Origin: Caldifermentibacillus hisashii
GTDB taxonomy: Bacteria; Bacillota; Bacilli; Bacillales; Caldibacillaceae
Direction: 5' to 3' (one strand)
Assembly (NCBI RefSeq): GCF_027568575.1
Contig: NZ_JANUVP010000005.1
Length of the DNA: 64,000 bases
How positions within the stretch are numbered: position 1 is the stretch's first letter; the number at the start of each line of letters is the position of its first letter. The notes beneath the pieces are model-generated. The model searched no databases. It had not been told where the DNA came from and saw only the letters and a list, made by a program, of their open reading frames with translations. Positions 25,125-33,599 of this stretch are shown piece by piece. Both the position numbers and the translations under genes were made by a program.

Positions 25125-25814
25125 CCCTGTCTGCTCAATGCTTCCGCCTCTAGGTTCGACACTTGCTTTCAATTTTTTAAATTCATCTACATCAATATCT
25201 CTAAATAACATTCTTGTCATTCCGTTTTGAGTCGGTAGGATTTCATGATCGACCGAGTTATCCGTGTAAATGATCCATAATTGATAATCCTGATTGATTA
25301 ACTCTTCAAGCCCGTCTACCTCCAACAACATTTCATTTCGATTACGATTTACCCAGACATAACCGTTTATTTGATTAAATTCAGATACCGGAGTGACTTT
25401 TATTTGTTGGGTATGAGGTGCGCTTTGAATTGTTTCCGGTGGTATTTCATCATTTTCGGCAATTTCATAATTCCTCGTGTTGATATCTTGATAATAACTA
25501 TGAACACTATAAAAAATTAGGAATACACATGCAATCGTTGCAAAAAGGAGACCGGGTTTCCCAATCACGGTTCTTCGTTTAAATGATTTTCCTTCCATCT
25601 GATTGATACTATGTTGAATACGATCTTTCATTGACTGAGAAGGTTGAAATTTCTTATGATCTTGACTTAATAAAAACTGCCAATCGCTCAATAAATATTG
25701 ACATTTTTTACAATGGTTCAGATGAGCTTTTATTTGTTTCGCATCCCATTCCCCAATGTTTCCCAATAGATAGTCAACCAGTTGTTCTTCAGGGATGTGC
25801 TTAGATTTCATCAT
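25095..25814 (-). CDS. Anti-sigma factor, zinc-finger plus RskA-like domain
   Basis: A 239-residue single-pass membrane protein. The N-terminal ~80 residues carry the HxxxCxxC zinc-type motif of anti-sigma domains (HLNHCKKC, about residues 31-38), then a membrane helix (LLFATIACVFLIFYSV, about 89-104), then an extracytoplasmic anti-sigma-K-like domain (YVWVNRNRNEMLLEVDGLEEL and YQLWIIYTDNS). It should hold the adjacent sigma factor at the membrane until a signal arrives. Its ATG overlaps the sigma stop by 4 nt. Confidence 0.88.
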   Translation of the reverse strand: MMKSKHIPEEQLVDYLLGNIGEWDAKQIKAHLNHCKKCQYLLSDWQFLLSQDHKKFQPSQSMKDRIQHSINQMEGKSFKRRTVIGKPGLLFATIACVFLIFYSVHSYYQDINTRNYEIAENDEIPPETIQSAPHTQQIKVTPVSEFNQINGYVWVNRNRNEMLLEVDGLEELINQDYQLWIIYTDNSVDHEILPTQNGMTRMLFRDIDVDEFKKLKASVEPRGGSIEQTGPDTFIVEFQ

Positions 25815-26392
25815 TTTTTCTCACCTCGATCAATACCTACCCATTGCATCAGTGCTTTTTGCTTTCGTAAATTATTCAGTCCATATCGGATGAGTGATTT
25901 TACTGAGCCTAACGGTTTTTTCATAGTCATTGCAATCTTATTATGTGTTTCCCCATTATAATAGGAGCGAATAATTGCTTCCCGCTGTTCAATCGGGATT
26001 GCCTTTAATGCTTCAACAATTAAATGCTTTTCTAATGAATGTAAAAATTGTAAATCTGCTCCCGGTTCCATTTTTTTGCTCCCCGATAAATTTTCAAGAC
26101 GATGAATAAGAAGAGGTTTATTTTTCCGTAACCGATCCAGTGAACGGCTCTTTGTTTTCACGGCAAGCCAAGCTTTGATACTTCCTTTTTCCTCTGAATA
26201 CTGCCTTGCTTTTTGATAAACTTCCAAAAATACATCGTGACAAATATCTTCAGCCTCTGCGTGATTATGAACGATGGAAAAAGCAATTTGGTAAACAAAG
26301 GAAATATATTTTTCATAAAAAATATCAAAAGCTTGTCGGGAGCCGGCTGCAATATCCTTTAATAATTGGATATTTTCCTGATCATTACTCAT
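25811..26392 (-). CDS. ECF-family RNA polymerase sigma factor
   Basis: A 193-residue group IV sigma factor. Region 2 contains YISFVYQIAFSIVHNHAEAED followed by CHDVFLEVY (about residues 29-58) and region 4 is EQREAIIRSYYNGETHNKIA with the HTH (about 134-175). It is paired with a membrane anti-sigma factor, so it responds to an envelope or extracellular signal. It is divergent from the NEW3/ABC operon at 26624, a plausible target, but I could not find a convincing ECF promoter between them. Confidence 0.9.
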   Translation of the reverse strand: MSNDQENIQLLKDIAAGSRQAFDIFYEKYISFVYQIAFSIVHNHAEAEDICHDVFLEVYQKARQYSEEKGSIKAWLAVKTKSRSLDRLRKNKPLLIHRLENLSGSKKMEPGADLQFLHSLEKHLIVEALKAIPIEQREAIIRSYYNGETHNKIAMTMKKPLGSVKSLIRYGLNNLRKQKALMQWVGIDRGEKK

Positions 26393-26623
26393 CAGAAACG
26401 CCCCCCTTAAAAGCTAAAACGTTGTTGAAAGGTTCATTTGCTAATTAGCCCTAAAAGGTTTAACCATATTTTGCTGTGTTTCAAAGTAAGTCCATTCAAA
26501 AAATGCTCTTGCTAATTCGATCAAAACTTTCATAAAAAATTTACCACCAAATTTTTAAAATGACAAATCTAAAATTGATATTTTTGCGTATTAAATATGA
26601 AAATGTAAAAGGAGGGAATGAAA

Positions 26624-27787
26624 ATGACAGGTAAATTGAAAAAGATGATTTCGATTATCGCAGTTGGCTTCATCCTTCTTACTTTTATCAAGCCCGGACA
26701 AGTTTTGGCTGTAGAAGGTGTATCATTATTTACACCGTATACAGGATTATCTGCAACGCCAGGTGAAACAATCAATTACTCTATTACCGTTATCAACAGT
26801 AGCCCGAGTATAAAAAATATGTCTTTTTCCGTTGAAGGCTTACCCGACGGCTGGCAGTATAAAATAACAGCAGACGGTAGAGAAATTAAGGAGCTGTCCG
26901 TCCGGGGAAACAGTGAAGAAAAAATATCTTTGGACATTACTTCACCGCTCGATGTCCAAAAAGCAGATTATCGTTTTTCGTTAGTTGCATCGGACGGAAA
27001 CAGCAATTCAAAACTACCATTTTTAATCTCAATCAGTGAACAAGGAGCACTGGCATCAGCATTGACAAGCGACCAGGCAAATTTACAAGGGAATGCTGAT
27101 TCTAAATTCACCTATACGGTCACATTGCGAAACCGAACAGCCGATACTCAAAATTATGCATTAAGTTCTTCTGCCGAGAAAGGATGGGGGGTAAGCTTTA
27201 AAACAGGTAGTGATTCAGTTACATCTGTAAAATTAGAGCCGAATGATACACAAGATATTACTGTCGAGGTGACACCGCCGGAAAAAGTGAAAGCCGGAAC
27301 CTATAAAATCCCAATCAAGGCAACGAGCGGTAATACGTCAGCAGAACTGGAACTGGAGGCTGTTATTACCGGTACTTACGAATTAGAATTAACCACACCT
27401 TCAGGCAAATTGAGTACAGATATAACTGCCGGTAAAGAAAAAATAGTTGATTTAGTTATTAAAAATACCGGTACTGCACCATTGACAGATGTCAGTATTA
27501 CAGCGAAAACTCCTCCAAACTGGGAGTCGGAATTTGACAGAAGCACGATTCCCGAAATCGAACCCGGAAAATCGGCAACTGTAAAGGCAAAAATAAAAGC
27601 CTCTGATGATGCGATTGCCGGTGACTATGTAACAACATTTACTGCTACAGCGGCAGAAAAATCGGTGGATGCCACCTTCAGAATTTCGGTTAAAACATCA
27701 ACACTTTGGGGAATTGTTGCTGTCCTCATCATTGCAGGAGTAGTAGCGGGATTATACTACATTGTTAAAAAATATGGGAGGAGATAG
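26624..27787 (+). CDS. NEW3-domain surface protein of an ABC-2 type transporter operon
   Basis: A 387-residue protein. Start at ATG 26624 rather than 26618 because GGAGGG ends seven bases before it. A signal peptide ends near VLA (about residue 29). Three Ig-like NEW3 repeats follow, visible as repeated PGETINYSITVINSSP, FTYTVTLRNRTADTQNY and KEKIVDLVIKNTGTAPLTDV. A C-terminal membrane helix (WGIVAVLIIAGVVAGLYYIV) and basic tail anchor it. It heads an operon with an ABC ATPase and permease, which is a common but functionally undefined combination. Confidence 0.88.
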   Translation: MTGKLKKMISIIAVGFILLTFIKPGQVLAVEGVSLFTPYTGLSATPGETINYSITVINSSPSIKNMSFSVEGLPDGWQYKITADGREIKELSVRGNSEEKISLDITSPLDVQKADYRFSLVASDGNSNSKLPFLISISEQGALASALTSDQANLQGNADSKFTYTVTLRNRTADTQNYALSSSAEKGWGVSFKTGSDSVTSVKLEPNDTQDITVEVTPPEKVKAGTYKIPIKATSGNTSAELELEAVITGTYELELTTPSGKLSTDITAGKEKIVDLVIKNTGTAPLTDVSITAKTPPNWESEFDRSTIPEIEPGKSATVKAKIKASDDAIAGDYVTTFTATAAEKSVDATFRISVKTSTLWGIVAVLIIAGVVAGLYYIVKKYGRR

Positions 27788-27789
27788 CT

Positions 27790-28755
27790 GTGACAACCCC
27801 AATTATCCAATTGGACAAACTCACGAAAAAATATGAAGAACAACTTGCGGTTAATAACTTATCTCTTTCCATTCATAAAGGTGAAATCTTTGGGTTACTG
27901 GGACCAAACGGTGCAGGCAAAACGACAACGATATTAATGATGTTGGGATTAAGTGAACCAACTTCAGGAAATATTACGGTCTGTGGAATAAACCCGACCC
28001 GAAATCCGATTGCAGTTAAGAAAAAAGTTGGGTATCTTCCGGACGATGTCGGTTTTTATCAACATATGACCGGTTTGGAAAATTTATTGTATACAGCGCA
28101 ATTGAACGGAATTCCTTTAGATGAAGCGAAAAAAAGGGCCCATCATTTATTACAAAAAGTCGATTTACTGGATGCCGCCGATAAAAAAACAGGAAAATAT
28201 TCACGAGGGATGAGGCAAAGACTCGGACTCGCCGATGTACTCATGAAAAAACCGGAAGTCATTATTTTGGACGAGCCGACTTTAGGGATTGATCCTGAGG
28301 GCGTTCGAGATTTTTTAAAATTAATCCGGGAATTAAACGAAGAGGAACAAATGACCGTTCTTCTATCCTCCCACCATTTACATCAGGTCCAACAAATCTG
28401 TGATCGAGTCGGAATTTTTGTCAAAGGAGAATTATTGGCTGCGGGAGATATGGAAAGCTTGGCAAAGCAATTGTTTGTTGAAGATACATTTGTGATTGAA
28501 ATTAAAGCCCAACCTATTCATAAGGAATTCATAGAACGATTGCAGACCATCCCGAATGTCAATAAAGTAGAAACCGTTCCTAGTGGTATAGAAATCTATT
28601 GTAAAGAAGATGTTTCTGCCGCAATAAGTAGAGCGATTATCGAGTCAGGCGCTTCCCTTTATCAATTACAAAAGAAAAATTTTGGACTTGATGAAATTTA
28701 CCATCGTTATTTTGAAGGAGGTAATCCGGATGGAATTGGCCTCACTAAAAAATAA
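27790..28755 (+). CDS. ABC-2 type transporter ATPase
   Basis: A 321-residue ATPase starting with GTG two bases after the NEW3 stop. Walker A GPNGAGKTT at about 38-46, signature YSRGMRQRLGLAD near 136-148, Walker B VIILDEPTLGIDPEG. The C-terminal ~100 residues resemble the regulatory tail seen in CcmA/YhaQ-type exporters. It pairs with the permease immediately downstream (26-nt overlap). Confidence 0.92.
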   Translation: MTTPIIQLDKLTKKYEEQLAVNNLSLSIHKGEIFGLLGPNGAGKTTTILMMLGLSEPTSGNITVCGINPTRNPIAVKKKVGYLPDDVGFYQHMTGLENLLYTAQLNGIPLDEAKKRAHHLLQKVDLLDAADKKTGKYSRGMRQRLGLADVLMKKPEVIILDEPTLGIDPEGVRDFLKLIRELNEEEQMTVLLSSHHLHQVQQICDRVGIFVKGELLAAGDMESLAKQLFVEDTFVIEIKAQPIHKEFIERLQTIPNVNKVETVPSGIEIYCKEDVSAAISRAIIESGASLYQLQKKNFGLDEIYHRYFEGGNPDGIGLTKK

Positions 28756-29764
28756 ATGGTCGTTACTTATGAATAAGGAACATACGGAAAAGCATAGGAA
28801 CAACAACACATTTTGGGTCATTGTCCAAAAAGAATTCAGCGATTATATATCAAGCTGGCGAATTATTATTTTATTGGCGATTATTCTTTTAACATGCGTT
28901 GGTTCCCTTTATACTGCTGTTACAACTATTCAAGATGCTATTGACGCCAATGAATCGGCCGAGGAAATTGGGCGGAGTTCGTATTTATTTTTGCAATTAT
29001 TTACAACGAGTGATGGAACTTTACCTTCGTTTATCACTTTTGTTGGATTTTTAGGCCCATTGTTAGGAATTGCTCTTGGTTTTGATGCGATTAACTCAGA
29101 ACGAAATAAGGGAACATTGAGTCGGTTAATGGCCCAACCGATTCCAAGAGATTATGTCATTAACGGCAAATTTGTCGCTGCCTTATTACTAAGTAGTTTA
29201 TTATTTTTCACTTTAGGATTATTAGTTATGTCTATGGGCATGTTAATTTTGGGTATACCGCCAACTTTAGAAGAATTCTTCCGGATCGTGTTTTTTCTTA
29301 TTTCATGTATCGTATATATTGCCTTTTGGTTAAACTTAAGTATATTGTTTTCAGTCATTTTTCGTCAGGCGGCAACATCGGCTCTTTCTTCAATTGCTGT
29401 TTGGTTATTTTTTAGTGTATTTTATACGATGATTATCAATCTGATTGCAAAGCCGCTTTTAAACAATGATTCCATTACAACAGTTGAACAGGCAGTCGGC
29501 AGGCAAGAATTCGTACTTAACTTGCTCAGACTATCGCCAAACTATTTATTTAGTGAAGCAACGACAACCTTGCTCTCGCCAACCGTGAGAAGCTTGGGGC
29601 CGCTAACCATGGAGCAAACGGTTGGGGCAGTAGCGAGTCCGTTGCCGTTATCTCAAAGTCTATTATTAATTTGGCCGCAGCTAACCGGAATGATTGCTGC
29701 AACAATGATTTGTTTTGTCATTGCCTACATTTTATTCATGCGGCAAGAAATACGCGCAAACTAA
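28730..29764 (+). CDS. ABC-2 type transporter permease
   Basis: A 344-residue permease. Start at 28730 (MELASLKNKWSLLM) behind AAGGAGGT. Six hydrophobic helices; the NosY-like ALGFDAINSERNKGTLSRLMAQPIPRDYVINGK (about residues 115-147, long loop after the second helix) is characteristic. It ends with the LTGMIAATMICFVIAYILF helix. The last 36 codons and the following 40 nt are repeated 879 nt downstream. Confidence 0.9.
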   Translation: MELASLKNKWSLLMNKEHTEKHRNNNTFWVIVQKEFSDYISSWRIIILLAIILLTCVGSLYTAVTTIQDAIDANESAEEIGRSSYLFLQLFTTSDGTLPSFITFVGFLGPLLGIALGFDAINSERNKGTLSRLMAQPIPRDYVINGKFVAALLLSSLLFFTLGLLVMSMGMLILGIPPTLEEFFRIVFFLISCIVYIAFWLNLSILFSVIFRQAATSALSSIAVWLFFSVFYTMIINLIAKPLLNNDSITTVEQAVGRQEFVLNLLRLSPNYLFSEATTTLLSPTVRSLGPLTMEQTVGAVASPLPLSQSLLLIWPQLTGMIAATMICFVIAYILFMRQEIRAN

Positions 29765-29803
29765 TTTTGCGTATGTTTTGACAGTATGTAAATTAGATAG
29801 TAT
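29657..29803 (+). repeat. 147-bp direct repeat, copy 1
   Basis: Covers the last 36 codons of the ABC permease gene and the next 39 nt, including TTGACA. Copy 2 lies at 30536-30682 with no gaps and only a few substitutions. Confidence 0.9.
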
Positions 29804-29829
29804 TCTGACTTCTGCACCTTATATGGTAA

Positions 29830-29876
29830 AAAACCAGCCCTAAACCTAGTAGTAACAAATGTTTAGGGCTGGTTTT
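29830..29876. terminator. Strong hairpin terminator
   Basis: Perfect 16-bp arms (29830-29845 and 29861-29876; core CCAGCCCTAAAC / GTTTAGGGCTGG) flanked by AAAA and TTTT, so it can act in both directions. Confidence 0.85.
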
Positions 29877-29901
29877 GTCTGTCACAGTGTTGTAAGGAAA
29901 A

Positions 29902-30246
29902 TTATTCCTTTTTCACGTCTCCTAAAATTTTTTTGATTTCTCCGAGTGACATGTATTTCTTCCCAAAATCGATTCCCAATTCCTTGCAGATGTCGACAAG
30001 CACCTCATCTAAATACTCAAGCAGATAATAGTTTAACCATTTTTGGACGAAAGGGTGTACCAAATGTTATCTCCCGCGGTCATCCCCTTATCCGCCACCA
30101 CAATGATGCGCCCGAGAGAAAAGTTGCGCTGAATGTTTCCAAGCATTGGGATCAGGGTTTGCTTATCCAACATATTCCCGGGATAGAGGCCGTAAGTAAT
30201 CGGAATCCCGCCGGTGTCCATAAATAGCCCTATCTGTAGGGTGCTT
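29902..30246 (-). pseudogene. IS1634/IS4-like transposase remnant
   Basis: Two pieces of one DDE transposase on the minus strand. 30246-30039 reads STLQIGLFMDTGGIPITYGL, then PGNMLDKQTLIPML and RIIVVADKGMTAGDN (a catalytic-Asp type segment); 30045-29902, in another frame, gives the C-terminus (KKYMSLGEIKKILGDVKKE and stop). They are joined near 30040 by a deletion/frameshift, and the N-terminal half is absent. The exact IS family is uncertain. Confidence 0.8.
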
Positions 30247-30276
30247 GCTTTTATAATTTAACACCATACTTGTATA

Positions 30277-30441
30277 TTACCTTTTTTTACATAATCTATT
30301 TACGACTGCACCAATGACAAGACCAATAATAGTTGCAAATAAAAATATTTTCAAAGTATCCAAAGTAATATCGATTCCAATAAGCAGTAAAACACCGAAT
30401 CCAATTAAATAACCTAAAATAATACCAAAAAATTTCCTCAT
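30277..30441 (-). CDS. 54-residue two-helix membrane microprotein
   Basis: A short frame with GGAGGT eight bases before its ATG. The protein has two hydrophobic segments (about residues 4-22, FFGIILGYLIGFGVLLLI, and 30-48, IFLFATIIGLVIGAVV) joined by a short DITLD turn, and a basic C-terminus (CKKR). The good ribosome binding site and clean two-helix design argue for a real gene. I recognise no family. It sits between the dead transposase and the second copy of the 147-bp repeat. Confidence 0.65.
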   Translation of the reverse strand: MRKFFGIILGYLIGFGVLLLIGIDITLDTLKIFLFATIIGLVIGAVVNRLCKKR

Positions 30442-30535
30442 TGACAAAGACCTCCAAATTTAAAAAAAAACCATGAATAGTATTACAGTATTTCTAGTAT
30501 TATGATAATGTATTTCTGTAATAAAATAAATATTT

Positions 30536-30682
30536 AGTCTATTATTAATTTGGCCGCAGCTAACCGGAATGATTGCCGCAACATTGATTTGTTTTGTCAT
30601 TGCCTACATTTTATTCAGGCGGCAAGAAATACGCGCGAACTAATTTTGCGTATGTTTTGACAGTATGTAATTTATATAGTAT
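30536..30682 (+). repeat. 147-bp direct repeat, copy 2
   Basis: Repeats 29657-29803 at an offset of exactly 879. It contains a fragment of the permease gene (ends IRAN and stop, as in copy 1) and the TTGACA that drives the riboswitch leader. Confidence 0.9.
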
Positions 30683-30685
30683 CAT
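30657..30685 (+). promoter_or_regulatory. Sigma-A promoter of the manganese-riboswitch transcript
   Basis: TTGACA (30657-30662), 17 nt, TATCAT (30680-30685). The equivalent site in copy 1 of the repeat has the same -35 but TATTCT as -10. Confidence 0.75.
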
Positions 30686-30713
30686 AACTGTAATCAATAA
30701 TTAATCTGTTTTT

Positions 30714-30838
30714 GATAAGGGGAGTAGCTTCTACAGCGAGGTCGTCATTACGGAGATTTGTTCTCTCGGCTTTGTTGGCAATATTGATTGTTAGCGAGAC
30801 CTTACCTCCATTATTGAATGAAGGTAGGTCTCTTTATT
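30714..30838 (+). promoter_or_regulatory. yybP-ykoY (Mn2+) riboswitch with terminator
   Basis: The conserved order is present: AAGGGGAGTAGCTT (from 30717), GTCGTCATTACGGAGA (from 30741), TTCTCTCGGCTTTGTTGGCA-type second half (30761-30780) and GCGAGACCTTACC (30794-30806). The last element also forms the 5' arm of a terminator: GAGACC...GGTCTC (30796 to about 30832) followed by TTTATTTC. Mn2+ binding should prevent this terminator and turn the downstream gene on. Confidence 0.88.
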
Positions 30839-30906
30839 TCTCTTTTGCATGTTTAACCGTGTGATTGAATAGGTATGTTAGGAATATAATTATAAAAGGT
30901 GATTAT

Positions 30907-31359
30907 ATGGACAACTTCTTAATGAATAGTTTTCCAGAGAATATTAAGAAAGAAATAGAACAGATTCAAAAGCTTATTTTACCATTGGCGAGGAAAACTT
31001 CGAAATATATGTTTTGGACATTTCCACTTATTGGTATTGCGATGATTAATCTTATCTATTTATTGTTTTTTACAACAAGAGACGGAGATTTTTATATACC
31101 GGTAATTATTTATGCGGTCATCGGTGCATTTGGATTTGCTCTTTTACGGGAAACAAAACTAACCAAAAAGGAAATAGAACGTATCGGCGTTCGCTATATT
31201 ATTGAACGGATGAAAAAAAGCCGCTATTTAACAAGTGAAAGAAAAAACCAGTATATTCATCTTGTTAATGAGAAACCGGTTATGGCTATGGAGAATTTTA
31301 TTAAGTTTCTTCAAGAAGAAGATCGTTTGAAAAGATTGACAACAGATGATGAAGATTAG
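30907..31359 (+). CDS. YybP-like small membrane protein under Mn2+ riboswitch control
   Basis: A 150-residue protein. Start at ATG 30907 (MDNFLMNSFPENIKKEIEQI) with AAAAGGTGAT upstream. An N-terminal amphipathic region is followed by two adjacent hydrophobic helices (about residues 35-53 and 62-80) and a charged cytoplasmic tail (RIGVRYIIERMKKSRYLTSE ...). Length and layout fit B. subtilis YybP (DUF5392-type), the unknown protein that gave the riboswitch half its name; I state that from memory, not from an alignment. A role in Mn2+ tolerance or transport is inference from the riboswitch. Confidence 0.7.
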   Translation: MDNFLMNSFPENIKKEIEQIQKLILPLARKTSKYMFWTFPLIGIAMINLIYLLFFTTRDGDFYIPVIIYAVIGAFGFALLRETKLTKKEIERIGVRYIIERMKKSRYLTSERKNQYIHLVNEKPVMAMENFIKFLQEEDRLKRLTTDDED

Positions 31360-31366
31360 CATATAC

Positions 31367-31397
31367 AGGACGGATCCATAGGGGTCTGTCCTTTTTT
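31367..31397 (+). terminator. Terminator after the YybP-like gene
   Basis: AGGACGGATCC (31367-31377) pairs with GGGTCTGTCCT (31382-31392) with G-U wobbles, then a T-run. Confidence 0.75.
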
Positions 31398-31422
31398 GTT
31401 AAAATAAAAGATTATCCACAGC

Positions 31423-31677
31423 TTATGTATTCTTTTCCTTCAGCTTCATGATTAATTCCCGCGGTGTTTCCGCTTCAACAAAAGTCGAATTAACTAAAAC
31501 ATAGGGAGAACATGTACATTCATCACAATAACTTAAGCAATCCATCTCTTTCACTTGATAGTCTTGTTCATTGACCAATTCCTCTAATTCGTCAAACAGA
31601 TCATCATCATAAAATTGGTTTAAATTATTGGTACAGAACTCCAATATAACCTTTTTCTTTTTTTTAAAAAGCCCCAT
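31423..31677 (-). CDS. DUF1450 (YuzB-like) protein
   Basis: About 84 residues. Start chosen at 31677 (MGLFKKKKKVILEFCTNN); an ATG at 31692 is possible. Conserved features are the CTNNL near residue 15 and the Cys cluster CLSYCDECTCSPYVLVN (about residues 48-64), a possible metal or disulfide site resembling thioredoxin-like [2Fe-2S] ferredoxin folds. The family is common in Bacillaceae and uncharacterised. Confidence 0.8.
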   Translation of the reverse strand: MGLFKKKKKVILEFCTNNLNQFYDDDLFDELEELVNEQDYQVKEMDCLSYCDECTCSPYVLVNSTFVEAETPRELIMKLKEKNT

Positions 31678-31818
31678 AACCGATTTCCCCATTCGTTCCG
31701 TTTTGTCCTTATTATACAAATGTTTTACTAAATTTAATAGCAACATGCTTTATGGAATGTGTTTCACTTATGGATGAGGGGCATTATTTTTCAGTCAGGG
31801 TTGTTTAGTAATAAAGAA

Positions 31819-31841
31819 CTCCCTATTTTTAGGATAGGGAG
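31819..31841. terminator. Hairpin terminator between convergent units
   Basis: Perfect arms CTCCCTAT (31819-31826) and ATAGGGAG (31834-31841) with a 7-nt loop, just past the stop of the AI-2E transporter gene on the minus strand. Confidence 0.55.
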
Positions 31842-31847
31842 CATTTG

Positions 31848-32963
31848 TTATTCTTTGTTTAATCCGATAGTAGCCTCTTTTCTATGCTCGCGGTGTAGCC
31901 GGACAAGTCGAACGATGTTTAAAACAATCGTTTTTGAAACGGCATAGACCGGAACACCTAAAATCATACCCAAAATCCCCGCAATGTTTCCGGCTACCAA
32001 TAAAATAATAATGATCGTCGCCGGATGGGTATCCAGAGCTCGCCCAATGACTAGCGGTGAGATAAAATTGCTCTCGAACTGCTGAGCGACTACGGCAACG
32101 ACAACGACCAATATAGCCGTCCATGGGGAAATAAATAGCCCGACGATAAAAGCAGGAGCTGCCCCTAAAAACGGTCCGACATATGGAATAATATTGGTCA
32201 CCGCAACTGCTAATCCTAATAATAATGCATAAGGTAAGCCAATGATCATGTAACCGATAAATGACAATGTACCTACACATAGTGAAACGATTATCTGTCC
32301 TTGAATATAGGTTGCTAAAGTGTTTGTTGTATCTTTTAAAATAACTAAGCCTTCTTTACGATACGATTTCGGCAAAAACAGTAAAATTGCATTCGGCAGT
32401 TTATGCCCATCTTTTAATAAATAAAAAAGTAAAAATGGTACCGTCACAATGACTAAAGTAATATTCGCAACCGCACCAATTAAGCCGGATAGACTATTTG
32501 TGACAGCTGTTGGAATATCCGAAAGATAACTCATTAAATTATGTTGAATTTGATCAAGATCTACATACTCTTGATTTTGAATCCAATGGAACGCGTCTGA
32601 CTTGGATATATCATTGATGATCTCTGGAAGCTTATCGATATATTTTGGAATATTTGCAAAAAGCTCGCGAAATTGCTGTGATAAAATTGGGATTACTAAT
32701 GCTACGATAAGAACGACGAGCCCGATAAATAATACATACAAAATAAAAATGGCCAAAGTTCGTGGAATTTTTATTTTTTCCAATAAAGAAACGATCGGAT
32801 TAAAGAGAAAATAAAGGAAACCCGTTATTAATATCGGGAAAAACAAAGTGGATAAAAAGACGACAATCGGATTAAACAGAAACGAAATTTTGGTACATAT
32901 GTAAATAATTCCGACGATAAGCAGAATCTCTAATGTCCAAAAATGTAATTTAGTTTTAAACAA
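31848..32963 (-). CDS. AI-2E (PerM/TqsA) family transporter
   Basis: A 371-residue membrane protein with about eight helices arranged two near the N-terminus and a cluster at the C-terminal half, separated by a soluble segment (about residues 85-150, ELFANIPKYIDKLPEIIND). LYYLLKDGHKLPNAILLFLP-type sequence and PYVGPFLGAAPAFIVGLF are typical of the family. Members export autoinducer-2 or act as Na+/H+ antiporters; function here is open. Read alone. Confidence 0.87.
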   Translation of the reverse strand: MFKTKLHFWTLEILLIVGIIYICTKISFLFNPIVVFLSTLFFPILITGFLYFLFNPIVSLLEKIKIPRTLAIFILYVLFIGLVVLIVALVIPILSQQFRELFANIPKYIDKLPEIINDISKSDAFHWIQNQEYVDLDQIQHNLMSYLSDIPTAVTNSLSGLIGAVANITLVIVTVPFLLFYLLKDGHKLPNAILLFLPKSYRKEGLVILKDTTNTLATYIQGQIIVSLCVGTLSFIGYMIIGLPYALLLGLAVAVTNIIPYVGPFLGAAPAFIVGLFISPWTAILVVVVAVVAQQFESNFISPLVIGRALDTHPATIIIILLVAGNIAGILGMILGVPVYAVSKTIVLNIVRLVRLHREHRKEATIGLNKE

Positions 32964-33190
32964 CCGAACAAACTCCTTCCGTTTATGTATAAGTTAATAT
33001 TATAGAATACGGATGGAAATTTCCATAGGTTTCAAATATTCATGTAGAAAATTTTAATGGGATCAATTTTATTGTGTTGATTAAAGGGGAAGAGTGATTA
33101 GGCGGGAAGAAAAATGTTTTATCCGGCACATATTTTTTATTGAAGAAGTTAATGGCAATGAGCGATTTTTCCGTTTAACAAAATCAACAA

Positions 33191-33217
33191 AGGCAATTTC
33201 CCGTCAAGAAATTGCCT
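33191..33217 (-). terminator. Hairpin after the CotF-like gene
   Basis: Perfect 10-bp arms AGGCAATTTC (33191-33200) and GAAATTGCCT (33208-33217) 15 nt beyond the stop of the gene at 33232; only an interrupted T-run follows on the minus strand. Confidence 0.6.
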
Positions 33218-33231
33218 CTTAAAAAGCAAAT

Positions 33232-33570
33232 TTATTGAATTTGTTGGTTGTTGTAAGGAAACTGGTTGCTATAGCCTTGAAATTGTTGGTGAGATTGTTG
33301 CAATTTTTGCTGATCAGCTGCCTCAAAACCGTACCAGCCTTTTTTGAACATGACTTCAAACAGTTCACGTTGGCAATTTTGTGTTTCAGTAAAAATGTCC
33401 AAAACATCTTGATATAAATCGGAATAACTTGTTTCATTCAACGCAGTGCTGTAGGCCCAAGTCATATATTTCTCCGTTGCCAGCATATCATTAATAAAAT
33501 CCCGGTCATTCATATCCGGAGTTTTTTGTAATTGGACAGCAGGATTTTGAATTTTATTTTGTTGGCTCAT
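33232..33570 (-). CDS. Spore coat protein, CotF family
   Basis: A 112-residue CotF-domain protein: NDRDFINDMLATEKYMTWAYSTALNETSY near residues 20-48 and a long helix with FTETQNCQRELFEVMFKKGWY near 60-80, followed by a Gln-rich tail. Such proteins are part of the spore coat or are made during sporulation. It forms a pair with the CotF-like gene 29 nt upstream, matching the YusN neighbourhood beside fadN in B. subtilis. Confidence 0.87.
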   Translation of the reverse strand: MSQQNKIQNPAVQLQKTPDMNDRDFINDMLATEKYMTWAYSTALNETSYSDLYQDVLDIFTETQNCQRELFEVMFKKGWYGFEAADQQKLQQSHQQFQGYSNQFPYNNQQIQ

Positions 33571-33599
33571 TTATGTAACCTCCCTAGATTCGATTATGT

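Noticed and set aside
26393..26617. Autoregulated ECF promoter between the sigma gene and the NEW3 gene
   Set aside because: TGAAAC- and TGAACC-like boxes occur, but none has a proper -10 (CGTA/CGTC) at 16-17 nt.
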